Shown: positions 24,963 through 33,789 of the stretch, piece after piece
Position numbering within the stretch: the stretch's first letter is position 1
How the letters are laid out: each line of letters begins with the position of its first letter
Assembly (NCBI RefSeq): GCF_019443325.1
Contig: NZ_CP080383.1
Location: 2,170,001-2,234,000 of the forward strand
DNA: 64,000 nt
Direction of reading: 5' to 3'
From: Cryobacterium sp. PAMC25264
GTDB taxonomy: Bacteria > Actinomycetota > Actinomycetes > Actinomycetales > Microbacteriaceae
Made by a program: the position numbers and the translations under genes
The notes under the pieces: generated by a model
Database searches by the model: none
What the model was told of the DNA's origin: nothing
The model's input: the letters and a program-made list of their open reading frames with translations, nothing else

Positions 24963-26258
24963 CTACGCCCCGGCGAAGAAGGCCGTGATCGCCGCGGAGA
25001 GCGAGAACGGGTCGTTCACGTGCGCCAGCTCCCTGGCCGAGTGCATCGACAGCAGCGGCACACCCACGTCCACGGTGCGGATGCCCAACCGGGTGGCGGT
25101 GAGCGGCCCGATGGTGGAGCCGCAGGGCACCGTGTTGTTCGAGACGAACTCCTGGTACGGCACGCCGGCGGCGGCGCTGCAACGCGCCCAGAGGGCCGCG
25201 CCCGCCGCATCCGTGGCGTAACGCTGGTTGCCGTTGATCTTCAGCAGCGGGCCCCGCCCGGCCAGGGGCAGGTTCGCCGGGTCGTGCCGCTCCGGGTAGT
25301 TGGGGTGCACCGAGTGGCCGGCGTCGGCCGAGACGCACCAGGAGTCGGCGAAGGCGCGCAACCGCTCGGACACCGTGGCGCCGAGGTCGTCGCCGATACG
25401 GCTGAGGATGTCCTCGAGCATCGGCCCGCTCGCGCCGGAGCGGGACTGCGATCCGAGCTCCTCGTGGTCGAAGGCCGCCAGGACGCTGATCGCCTCGTCG
25501 TTCTCGGAGACCTCGAGCAGGGCGGTGAGGCCGGCGTGCACCGAGGTGAGGTTGTCCATCCGCCCGGCGGCGAACAGCTCGTTGTCGAGCCCGAACCGGG
25601 CCGGCGGGTTGGTGTCGGCGGTGAGGATGTCGTAACCGGCGACATCGGCGCCGTCCACCCCGGCGAGCGCGGCGAGGTGCCCGATCAGGTCGGCCTGGCG
25701 CAGGTCGCCCACGCCGAAGACCGGGTTGAGGTGCCGCTGCCGGTCGAGGCTGAGCGCCTCGTTGGCGGTGCGGTCCAGGTGCACGGCCAGCTGCGGGATG
25801 CGCAGGAACGGGCCGGTGCGCACCAGGTGCTCCACCCCGTCGGTGGTGACCAGTCGGCCGGCGAGTTCGAGTTCCCGGTCGAGCCAGGAGTTGGCCAGCG
25901 GCCCGCCGTAGACCTCCACGCCGACCTGAAGCCAGCCGTAGGAGCCGGTGGTGGGCTTGGGCTTGAGCTTGAACCCGGGCGAGTCGGTGTGCGCGCCGAG
26001 GATGCGGAACGGTGTGGTGGGCTGCGCCCCGGTGGGCTGCACCCACGCGACGATGGCGCCGTCCCGCACCACGTAGTACCGGCCGGCGCGGCCGGGGCCC
26101 CGGCCAGGGTCGACCTCCGACCAGTCGTCGGCCTCGTCGCGCCGCACAAATCCGGCGGCGTCCAGCCGGCTGGCCGCCTCTGCGGCCGCATGGTAGGACG
26201 AGGGCGACGCCGTGATGAAGCCCGCGAGGTCGTCGATGTATGCCGAAAGCGAAGTCAT
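24963..26258 (-). CDS. M18 family metallo-aminopeptidase
   Basis: 431 aa from the ATG at 26258, the usual M18 length; a reading from 26441 adds 61 improbable residues. Zinc-site motifs are in place: His90 in LGAHTDSPGFK, the bridging Asp in GRMDNL, the catalytic Glu pair in FDHEELGSQS, Asp in SADAGHSVHPNY, and the C-terminal His in LSMHSAREL. M18 enzymes are cytosolic dodecameric aminopeptidases that release N-terminal acidic or neutral residues. GAGGAT ends six bases before the ATG, although AGAGGA next to it could also be read as a ribosome-binding site. Confidence 0.9.
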   Translation of the reverse strand: MTSLSAYIDDLAGFITASPSSYHAAAEAASRLDAAGFVRRDEADDWSEVDPGRGPGRAGRYYVVRDGAIVAWVQPTGAQPTTPFRILGAHTDSPGFKLKPKPTTGSYGWLQVGVEVYGGPLANSWLDRELELAGRLVTTDGVEHLVRTGPFLRIPQLAVHLDRTANEALSLDRQRHLNPVFGVGDLRQADLIGHLAALAGVDGADVAGYDILTADTNPPARFGLDNELFAAGRMDNLTSVHAGLTALLEVSENDEAISVLAAFDHEELGSQSRSGASGPMLEDILSRIGDDLGATVSERLRAFADSWCVSADAGHSVHPNYPERHDPANLPLAGRGPLLKINGNQRYATDAAGAALWARCSAAAGVPYQEFVSNNTVPCGSTIGPLTATRLGIRTVDVGVPLLSMHSARELAHVNDPFSLSAAITAFFAGA

Positions 26259-26352
26259 TCCTCTATCCTCTCGCAGCTTGGCCGGCCGCACCTCGACAAG
26301 GTGCCTCAGTGGTGCAACTCTCAGGAGCGTGAGGGCATGACTGGAGGCTGAC

Positions 26353-28967
26353 TTGTACGAAACGGACCCGTGGGTGCTCTGCTTCGACGGGTTCGACCCC
26401 GCCGCAGAGGGCCACCGCGAGGCCCTCTGCACGCTGGGCAACGGCTATTGGGGTACCCGGGGTGCCGCGCCGGAGGCCCGCACCGATGCCGTGCACTACC
26501 CCGGCACCTACCTCGCCGGGGTCTACAACCCGCTGAGCACCGAGGTGCACGTCGGCGAGGCCGTCGGCGACGTCCTCAGCGACACCCTCGGCACGGCCGG
26601 CGGGCCGGGCATCCGCACCCCGTTCGAACCTCCGGCCGAGGGCCCGGCGCCGGGCGGGCGGGCCGCCCACGTGCGGAACGACGAACACATGGTGAACGCG
26701 CCGAACTGGCTCCCGCTCTGGTTCCGCACCGGCGGCGGCCCCGGCAGCAGCAGCGTGGGCGACTTCTCCGCCCCCGACTCGGGCTGGTTCCATCCGGAGA
26801 GCGCCGAGTTGCTCGAGTACCGCCAGGAACTGGACCTGCGCCGGGGCCTGCTCACCCGGGTGCTGCGCTATCGCGACACCCGCGGCCACGTCACCCGGGT
26901 GCAGAGCCGCCGCTTCGTCTCGCAGGCCTCCCCGCACGTCGCCGTGCTCGAGACCACCTTCACGGCGGAGGACTGGTCGGGGCCGCTCACCGTGCGCTCG
27001 GCCATCGACGGGCGGGTCGCCAACCGCAACGTGGCCGCCGACAGGCTGCTGGCCCACCTGCACCTGATGCCGCGCACGGCCCGCGAGCTCAACGAGGACT
27101 CGGTGCTCCTCGAGGTCGAGACGACCCGGTCGGGCATCCACATCGCCATGGCCGCCCGCACCCGGGCCTACGCCGGCACCGGCGCCGGGCAGGTGCGCCT
27201 CGAACCCGCACGCCGGTTCCTCACCGACTCCAGCCGCTGGGTTGCGCACGAGTTCGACCTCGCCCTCGAACGAGGTGTTCCGCTGCGGGTCGAAAAGGTC
27301 GTGGTGGTCAGCACCTCCCGGGACCGGGCCGTGGTCTCGGCGCCCACGGCCGTGGCTACCTGGCTGGCGCGCATCGATGAACCGGCCTCTCTGCTGGCCG
27401 CGCACGAGCGTGAATGGCAGATCCTCTGGGACGAGTTCGCGGTGCACCTGCACAGCGGGGCGCACCAGTCGCTCGCGCTCAACCTGAACACCTTCCACGT
27501 GCTCCAGACCGTGGCCGCGGTGGATGCCGACCTCGACGCGGGCGTTCCCGCCAGGGGCCTGCACGGCGAGGGCTACCGCGGGCACGTGTTCTGGGACGAG
27601 GTGTTCGTCTACCCCATACTCACCCTGCGGCGGCCCGACCTCAGCCGGGCGCTGCTCGGGTACCGGTACCGGCGGCTCGGCGAGGCCCGGGCTGCAGCCA
27701 GGGCGGCCGGGCACGAGGGCGCGCGCTTCCCCTGGCAGAGCGGCATCGACGGGCGCGACGTCACCCCCACCGAACTGTTCAACCCTCGCACCAACCGGTG
27801 GATGCCCGACCACTCCGGCCTGCAGCACCACGTGGGACTTGCCCTGGCCTACAGCGTCTGGGGGTACTACCAGGCCACCGGGGACGTCGACTACCTCATC
27901 GAGCAGGGTGCCGAGCTGCTGCTGGAGATCGCTCGGCTCTTCGCGAGCCTCACCGAGTACGACGAGACCGACGACCGCTACGACATCGGCGGCACCATGG
28001 GGCCCGACGAGTTCCACGACGGCCTCCCCGGGCACCCCGGCGAGGGCCTGCGGAACAACGCGTACACGAACATCTTCGCCGCGTGGGTGCTGCGCCGGGC
28101 CGTGGACACCGTCGCCCTGCTCGAGGGCCGCTCCTGCCGGCCGCTCTGGAACCGGCTGCGGTTGCGCCCGGACGAGGTGGACACCTGGGAGACCATCGGC
28201 CGCCGGCTGCGGGTGCCCTTCCACTCCGACGGGTGATCAGCCAGTTCGAGGGCTACGAGGACCTTCCCGAACTGGATTGGGAACGGTACCGGGCCCAGTA
28301 CGGCGCCCACGACGGGTCGCTCGGGCGCCTAGACCTGATCCTCAACGCCGAGGGTGACAGCACCAACAACTACCGGGTCGCCAAGCAGGCCGATGTGCTC
28401 ATGCTGCTCTACCTGTTCTCCGCCGAGGAGCTGCGGGAGCTGGTCGAGGAGCTCGGCTACTCGCTCTCGGCCGACCTGATCCGGCGCACCGTGGACTTCT
28501 ACCGCCAACGGTCCACGCACGGATCTACGCTGAGCAACGTCGTGCACTCCTGGGTGGACGCCCGTGCCGACCGGGAACGGTCCTGGACCTCGCTCTGCAA
28601 GGCGCTGGACAGCGACATCGGCGACATCCAGGGCGGCACCACCCACGAGGGCATCCACCTGGGCGCGATGGCCGGCTCCGTCGACATGGTCGTGCGCTGC
28701 TACACGGGCCTGGAGATCCGGGACGACATGCTCTGGTTGCACCCGGCGCTGCCCACCCAGCTGGACAAGATCGCCTTCGGCATCAACTACCGGGAGCAGC
28801 CGATCCGCCTGGAGGTCACTGCGGGCAACCTGCGGTTGCAGCTGCCCAGTGGTGGGGCGCAGTCGATCAGGGTGCGGGTCGAGGGCCGCCAAGCGCAGCT
28901 CTACCCTGGCCAGACCCAGGACTTCCTGCTCAGCGGACCAGAAGGCGCTGTCAGCGGCCCCCGTTAG
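26353..28967 (+). pseudogene. GH65 family glycoside hydrolase/phosphorylase, split by a single-base frameshift
   Basis: The first frame runs from a TTG at 26353 (GGAGG six to nine bases upstream) to 28236 and holds the GH65 N-terminal beta-sandwich (GNGYWGTRGAAPEA) and the (alpha/alpha)6 barrel, with GEGYRGHVFWDEVFVYP and the catalytic Glu in GTMGPDEFHDG. It stops at HSDG; another frame continues VISQFEGYEDLPELDW, then AKQADVLMLLYLF and the phosphate-loop-like HGSTLSNVVHSWV, to 28967. One extra G in the 28231-28233 run gives 871 continuous residues. GH65 includes maltose, trehalose and kojibiose phosphorylases; the Lys and HGSTLS elements suggest phosphorolysis. Specificity is unclear and no beta-phosphoglucomutase gene is adjacent. 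I favour a sequencing error. Confidence 0.85.
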
Positions 28968-28970
28968 CCT
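28965..28970 (+). promoter_or_regulatory. Leaderless-type -10 element of the PPOX gene
   Basis: TAGCCT ends six bases before the ATG at 28977; its first three bases are the stop codon of the GH65 gene. Confidence 0.45.
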
Positions 28971-28976
28971 GAGGGC

Positions 28977-29456
28977 ATGGCCAGAAATATCGCGACCTCC
29001 ACCACCGTCCCCCTGTCCGAGATGCTCGCGTTCGTGCGCCCCCGGCACCGGATGCTCCTGGCCACCACCCGCAGCGACGGCCGGCCGCAAATGTCGCCGG
29101 TCTCCGGCGGGGTCGACGACGAGGGCCGCATCGTGATCTCCTCGTATCCGTCGCGAGCGAAGACCCGCAACGCCGAACGTGACCCGCAGACCTCGGTGCT
29201 GGTGCTCTCGGACGAGTGGGACGGCGCCTGGGTGCAGGTGGACGGCACGGCCGAGATCCTCCACATGCCCGAGGCCGGCGACGGCCTGGTCGACTACTTC
29301 CGCTGCATCGCCGGCGAGCACCCGAACTGGGACGAGTACCGGGAGGCCATGATGCTGCAGAACAAATCGCTCATCCGCATCACGCCCACCAGGTGGAGCC
29401 CGGTCTCCTCCGGAGGCTTCCCGGCCGACGTCGCAGCCCGGCTCGACGCGCTGTGA
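28977..29456 (+). CDS. PPOX class F420-dependent oxidoreductase
   Basis: 159 aa split beta-barrel protein of the pyridoxamine-5'-phosphate-oxidase-like/F420 group: LLATTRSDGRPQMSPVSGGV, DEGRIVISSYPSRAKTRNAE, VLVLSDEWDGAWVQVDGTA and the C-terminal LIRITPTRWSPVSSGG. Such proteins reduce or oxidise diverse compounds with F420 in actinobacteria; no substrate can be assigned. The recQ gene starts within its stop codon (GTGA overlap), so the two are cotranscribed although they appear functionally unrelated. Confidence 0.9.
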   Translation: MARNIATSTTVPLSEMLAFVRPRHRMLLATTRSDGRPQMSPVSGGVDDEGRIVISSYPSRAKTRNAERDPQTSVLVLSDEWDGAWVQVDGTAEILHMPEAGDGLVDYFRCIAGEHPNWDEYREAMMLQNKSLIRITPTRWSPVSSGGFPADVAARLDAL

Positions 29457-31642
29457 CTGACGGCACTGTGACCGGCAGCTCCGTGACCAGCAGCTCCGTG
29501 ACGGCGACCAGGACCGCCGCCCTCGAGATCCTGCGCACCCTCGTCGGCCGGCCGGATGCCGACTTCCACGAGGGCCAGTACGAGGCCATCGAAACGCTCG
29601 TCGACCACCGGCGCCGCGCCCTCGTGGTGCAGCGCACCGGTTGGGGCAAGTCGGCGGTCTACTTCGTAGCCACCCTGCTGCTTCGCCGTCAGGGCGCCGG
29701 TCCCACCATCTTGGTGTCGCCACTGCTGGCCCTCATGCGCGATCAGGTGGCCGCCGCCGCCCGGGCCGGCGTGCGCGCCGTGTCGATCAATTCCGCCAAC
29801 GCACACGAGTGGACCGACGTGCTCGCCGCGCTTCGCGCCGACGAGGTCGATGTACTGCTGGTCTCTCCCGAGAGACTGAACAACCCGTCCTTCCGCGACG
29901 AGCAACTGCCGGCGCTGCTCGAGCGGGCCGGCCTGCTCGTGGTCGACGAGGCACACTGTATCTCCGACTGGGGCCACGACTTCCGGCCCGACTACCGGCG
30001 GCTGCGCGACCTCATTGCGGCCATGCCGGCCGGGGTTCCGGTGCTCGCCACCACGGCCACAGCCAACAGCCGGGTGGTGACGGATGTGGCAGAGCAGCTG
30101 GTCTCGACAAGCTCGACCCAAGCGACAGGCTCGACCAGCGAAAAGACCGACGTCGTCACCATCCGCGGCCCGCTCGCCCGCGCGTCGCTGCGCCTCGGCG
30201 TGCTGCGGCTGCCCGACTCCCGGGCCCGGCTGGCCTGGCTGCTCAGCCACCTGGCCGAGCTACCCGGCAGCGGCATCATCTACACCCTCACGGTCTCCGC
30301 CGCCGAAGACACCGCCCGGCTGCTGCGGGAGGCCGGGCACGCCGTACGGGCCTACACCGGCCAGACCGACACCACCGAACGCGAGGAGTCCGAGGGGCTG
30401 CTCAAGGCCAACCAGGTGAAGGCCCTCGTGGCCACGAGCGCACTGGGCATGGGATTCGACAAGCCCGACCTGGGCTTCGTGCTGCACCTGGGCGCCCCCA
30501 GCTCCCCCGTCGCCTACTACCAGCAGGTGGGTCGCGCCGGCCGCGCCACCGAGAACGCCGACGTGCTGCTCTTACCCGGGGTGGAGGACGAGGCGATCTG
30601 GCAGTACTTCGCGACGTCGTCGATGCCCAGCCAGAACAAGGCCGAGGCCGTCCTGGCCGCGCTGCACGCCCACGGCGGCGCCCCACTGTCGACCCCGGCC
30701 CTCGAGGCCCGGGTAGACCTGCGCCGCTCCCCGCTGGAGCTGCTGCTCAAGGTTCTCGACGTGGACGGCGCCGTGCGCCGGGTCAGCGGCGGCTGGGTGG
30801 CCACCGGGCAACCATGGGTCTACGACCGGGACCGGTACGAACGCATCGGCGCGGCCCGCCGTGCCGAGCAGAACGCCATGCTCGACTACGAACGCATCAC
30901 CGGTTGCCGCATGGAATTCCTGCAGCGCGCCCTCGACGACGACACCGCCGTGCCCTGCGGCCGCTGCGACAACTGCACAGCGCCCTGGTATCCCACCGAT
31001 GTGTCGGCCTCGGCCGCGAACACCGCCGGGTCGGCGCTCGACCGGGTGGGCGTGGCTCTCGACCCCCGCGCCCAGTGGCCCACGGGAGCCGACCGGCTGG
31101 GCGTGAGTGCCAAGGGTCGCATCGACCCTGGAGACCGGATCCTCGGCGGTCGTTCGCTCGCCCGGCTCACCGACCTGGGCTGGGGCAACACCCTGCGCGA
31201 CGTGTTCGCGCCCGGCACCCCTGATGCGCCCGCCTCGGCGGCGCTCACGGCTGCCTGCGTACGGGTCCTCGCCGAATGGGGCTGGGCCGAGCGGCCCGTG
31301 GGCGTGGTGGCCATGCCGTCGCGTTCGCATCCGCAGCTCGTGGCCTCGGTGGCCGCCGAAATCAGCCGGGTGGGCCGGCTGCCCCTCCTGGGCTCCCTGG
31401 ACCTGGTCGGGACGGGACCGACGGGCGACTCGGGCGGCAACAGCGCCTACCGGCTCTCCAGCGTCTGGGGCGGCTTCGAGGTGGGCGCAGAGCTCGCCGC
31501 GAGACTCGCCGTGGCCACCGGTCCGGTGCTGCTGGTCGACGACCTCGCCGACAGCCGTTGGACCCTCACGGTGGCCGGGCGGCTGCTGCGGCGCGCTGGG
31601 GCACCCGCCGTGCTCCCGTTCACGCTGGCACTGCGGTCGTAA
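29453..31642 (+). CDS. recQ: RecQ family DNA helicase with C-terminal phosphoribosyltransferase-like domain
   Basis: 729 aa from the GTG at 29453 (GTGA overlap with the PPOX gene). Helicase motifs: motif I VQRTGWGKSAVYF near residue 60, motif II DEAHCISDWGHDFRPDY, motif III ATTATANSRV, motif V LGMGFDKPDLGFVLHLG, motif VI YYQQVGRAGR, and a RecQ zinc-binding CGRCDNC. The last 200 residues end with a PRPP-type loop, GPVLLVDDLADSRWTL, and TVAGRLLRRAGAPAVLPFTL, a phosphoribosyltransferase-like fold seen in some actinobacterial RecQ proteins. The N-terminus has a repeated GTVTGSSVTSSSVTAT stretch with several in-frame GTG codons, so the exact start is open. An in-frame repeat insertion lies at 30100-30136. 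Confidence 0.9.
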   Translation: MTDGTVTGSSVTSSSVTATRTAALEILRTLVGRPDADFHEGQYEAIETLVDHRRRALVVQRTGWGKSAVYFVATLLLRRQGAGPTILVSPLLALMRDQVAAAARAGVRAVSINSANAHEWTDVLAALRADEVDVLLVSPERLNNPSFRDEQLPALLERAGLLVVDEAHCISDWGHDFRPDYRRLRDLIAAMPAGVPVLATTATANSRVVTDVAEQLVSTSSTQATGSTSEKTDVVTIRGPLARASLRLGVLRLPDSRARLAWLLSHLAELPGSGIIYTLTVSAAEDTARLLREAGHAVRAYTGQTDTTEREESEGLLKANQVKALVATSALGMGFDKPDLGFVLHLGAPSSPVAYYQQVGRAGRATENADVLLLPGVEDEAIWQYFATSSMPSQNKAEAVLAALHAHGGAPLSTPALEARVDLRRSPLELLLKVLDVDGAVRRVSGGWVATGQPWVYDRDRYERIGAARRAEQNAMLDYERITGCRMEFLQRALDDDTAVPCGRCDNCTAPWYPTDVSASAANTAGSALDRVGVALDPRAQWPTGADRLGVSAKGRIDPGDRILGGRSLARLTDLGWGNTLRDVFAPGTPDAPASAALTAACVRVLAEWGWAERPVGVVAMPSRSHPQLVASVAAEISRVGRLPLLGSLDLVGTGPTGDSGGNSAYRLSSVWGGFEVGAELAARLAVATGPVLLVDDLADSRWTLTVAGRLLRRAGAPAVLPFTLALRS
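30100..30136 (+). repeat. Dispersed palindromic repeat inserted in frame in recQ
   Basis: GGTCTCGACAAGCTCGACC (30100-30118) followed by GACAGGCTCGACC (30124-30136). The two halves share their core with the tandem array at 57709-57897. The encoded peptide VSTSSTQATGSTSEKT sits between the two helicase lobes and looks like a low-complexity insertion. Confidence 0.65.
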
Positions 31643-31665
31643 GGCAGGTGAGACGCACAGGCGCC

Positions 31666-32694
31666 TCACCTCACGACGTGGAGCCGAAAGCTCTCCCGTT
31701 CGCCCGCGTCGTTGGTGTCGTGGCCGTGCGCGGCGAGCACCGACAGCCGCACGAGGTCGGCCCCGCGCAGCCCCGGCCAGCCCTGCACCAGGCGGCGCCA
31801 CTCGCTCGGCACCGCCGCCATGCCCCACCGGGCCGCCAGCAGGGCGCCGGCGATGCCCGCCACGGCGTCGGTGTTGCCGCCTCCGCGCACCGCGGCCTCG
31901 ACGCCCTGGCGATAGTGGCCGGCATCCGAGGAATCGGTTCGCACGATGGCCGACCAGGCGCCCTGCAGCGCCTGCACCACCCAGCCGTTACGGGTGAAGT
32001 CGCGCGGCTCGCGGCGTTCGGCGTGTCCGATCCGTGCCGCCCAGAGCTCCCGCCGGCCCGGCGAGAGCGTGCCAAGCCCCACGCGCAGGTCGAGTTCGCC
32101 CTCCAGGACGGCGTGGCGGATCGCGAGGCCCCAGAGCACGCAGGCGTCCCCGGCATCCGTCTCGCAGTGGGTGAGTTCGCTCAGCCCGCGAGCGGCGTCG
32201 GCGAGGGCGTCGGGGTCGTGCAGATAGGCCAGAGCCACCGGCGCGGTACGCAGCAGGCACCCGTTCCCGGCGCTGCGGCCGATGCGGTCGTGCTGGTCGC
32301 GGGCGGCCCGGCGCACCGCCTCGGCGGTCGGCTCCGAGTTCCGGCGCCCCGAGTCCGGGCGCCCTGATTCGGCGGACAGGGCGGCCGCCAACTGGATGCC
32401 GGCGAACGGGGCCGTCGTGGACCAGTCCACCCACTCGGCCACGATGAGATCGAGGGTGGCCTCGTCACGCAGGTCGAGGCCGTCGGCCGCGGCCCGCGCC
32501 ACGGGGACCGCTAAGGCGGTGTAGTCGGTCCACTCCCCGCGCGCCCAGTGCGCGCCACCGCCGCCGCGCATTCCCACCGCAACGGTGGGAGCCAGTGGCC
32601 CGGCGAAGTCGTACCCGGCGCCCAGGGCATCGCCGCAGGCCATGCCGAGCAAGACCGCTGACGAACGATCGTGTTGGGGGATCGACAGTTTCAT
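31666..32694 (-). CDS. ADP-ribosylglycohydrolase family protein with altered metal-site motifs
   Basis: 342 aa from the ATG at 32694, which has AAGGAG five bases upstream. The DraG/ARH fold is shown by LLGMACGDALGAGYDF, ARGEWTDYTALAVPV, ETDAGDACVLWGLAIRHAVL and the C-terminal GGNTDAVAGIAGALLAARWG. In active members the dinuclear Mg site uses TDDT and GGDTD; here the second Asp of TDDT is Tyr and the first Asp of the DTD is Asn, so catalysis may be altered or lost. Family enzymes remove ADP-ribose from proteins or nucleic acids. It converges on recQ with a 23-bp gap and is divergent from the amino-acid transporter operon. Confidence 0.85.
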   Translation of the reverse strand: MKLSIPQHDRSSAVLLGMACGDALGAGYDFAGPLAPTVAVGMRGGGGAHWARGEWTDYTALAVPVARAAADGLDLRDEATLDLIVAEWVDWSTTAPFAGIQLAAALSAESGRPDSGRRNSEPTAEAVRRAARDQHDRIGRSAGNGCLLRTAPVALAYLHDPDALADAARGLSELTHCETDAGDACVLWGLAIRHAVLEGELDLRVGLGTLSPGRRELWAARIGHAERREPRDFTRNGWVVQALQGAWSAIVRTDSSDAGHYRQGVEAAVRGGGNTDAVAGIAGALLAARWGMAAVPSEWRRLVQGWPGLRGADLVRLSVLAAHGHDTNDAGERESFRLHVVR

Positions 32695-32833
32695 GCGTAC
32701 TCCTTCGGGTTGAGTGCGACCGCGGCAGCATATGCCCAAAGCCGTTCCCCCGACAGGTGCCCGCCTGCGCCAGAACGGGGGCCACGGCTGTCATGCGGCG
32801 ACATCGGAATATCACCGGGGCCGCCGGACTTGT

Positions 32834-32839
32834 TAACCT
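32834..32839 (+). promoter_or_regulatory. Leaderless-type -10 element of the amino-acid transporter operon
   Basis: TAACCT ends six bases before the ATG at 32846, predicting that the mRNA starts on the upstream ORF and not on the binding-protein gene 107 bp further on. Confidence 0.5.
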
Positions 32840-32845
32840 CGACGT

Positions 32846-32956
32846 ATGCCTTTCCGGCCAGAACAGCGCCGGAAGCGGCACCTCGACCAGAGCCAGCACC
32901 AGCACCAGCACCACCGCCACCAGCAGGCCACAAGCCAGCGATCAGCAATTGGATGA
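32846..32956 (+). CDS. Upstream ORF of 36 codons rich in Gln and His, possible leader peptide
   Basis: The peptide starts MPFRPEQRRKRHLDQSQ and contains HQHQHHRHQQ, so a run of nearly uninterrupted CAC and CAG codons lies in its second half. Its TGA overlaps the ATG of the solute-binding protein (ATGA at 32953), and the binding-protein start has no Shine-Dalgarno sequence, so that gene would depend on coupling to this ORF. The -10-like TAACCT six bases before the ATG suggests leaderless translation. Codon-run leader peptides sense charged tRNA for the repeated amino acid; a Gln/His run ahead of a polar amino-acid importer fits that logic. It may instead be a chance low-complexity ORF. Confidence 0.45.
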   Translation: MPFRPEQRRKRHLDQSQHQHQHHRHQQATSQRSAIG

Positions 32957-33789
32957 ACATTCACATGAAGCGCCACCTCGTCTCCGCCACCGTCCTCACC
33001 CTCGCCGCAGCGGTAGCCCTGGCCGGCTGCAGCGCCTCAGCGGGTGACTCCGGCGGCGCCTCCGGCTCCACGACCGGCACGGACGACTCGCTCAGTTCGG
33101 TTCTCGAGTCCGGCACGCTCACGATCGGCACCGAGGGCACCTACCGGCCGTTTTCTTTCCACGCCGACGGCTCCGGCGACCTCACCGGGTACGACGTCGA
33201 GGTGGCCACGGCCGTCGCCGACCAGCTGGGCGTCAAAGCGAAGTTCGAAGAGACCCAGTGGGACGCCATTTTCGCCGGCCTCGAGGCCGGCCGGTTCGAC
33301 ACCATCGCCAACCAGGTCTCGATCACCCCCGAGCGTGAGGCGGCCTACACCTTCTCCGCGCCGTACACCTACTCCACCGGCGTCATCGTGGTGCCGTCCG
33401 ACAACACCTCGATCACCTCCTTCGACAGCCTGAACGGCAAGACCACGGCCCAGTCGCTCACCAGCAACTGGTACACCCTGGCCACCGAGAGCGGCGCCAC
33501 CGTGCAGTCGGTGGAGGGCTGGGCGCAGTCGGTCGCTCTTGTCGAGCAGGGCCGGGTGGACGCCACCGTGAACGACAAGCTCACCTACCTCGACTACAAG
33601 AAGCAGACCGGCGCATCCGGCCTCAAGATCGCCGCCGAGACCACCGACCGGTCGGAGAGCGCCTTCGCCTTCGCCCAGGGCGGCACGGCCCTGGCCGACG
33701 CCGTGACGGATGCTCTCGCCACCCTGAGTGCCGACGGCACCCTGGCCGCGATCTCGGACACCTACTTCGGGGCCGACGTCTCGAAGTGA
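32953..33789 (+). CDS. Amino-acid ABC transporter solute-binding lipoprotein (family 3)
   Basis: 278 aa from the ATG at 32953; the ATG at 32965 is an alternative. A lipoprotein signal (MKRHLVSATVLTLAAAVALAGC, lipid Cys26) leads to a family 3 periplasmic-binding fold: TLTIGTEGTYRPFSFHADGS, LTGYDVEVATAVADQLG, KFEETQWDAIFAGLEAGRFD, and the hinge-region SESAFAFAQGGTALADAV. Such proteins bind cystine, glutamine, histidine, arginine or other polar amino acids. The permease gene overlaps its stop (GTGA). Preceding it is a short Gln/His-rich ORF overlapping by ATGA. Confidence 0.9.
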   Translation: MNIHMKRHLVSATVLTLAAAVALAGCSASAGDSGGASGSTTGTDDSLSSVLESGTLTIGTEGTYRPFSFHADGSGDLTGYDVEVATAVADQLGVKAKFEETQWDAIFAGLEAGRFDTIANQVSITPEREAAYTFSAPYTYSTGVIVVPSDNTSITSFDSLNGKTTAQSLTSNWYTLATESGATVQSVEGWAQSVALVEQGRVDATVNDKLTYLDYKKQTGASGLKIAAETTDRSESAFAFAQGGTALADAVTDALATLSADGTLAAISDTYFGADVSK

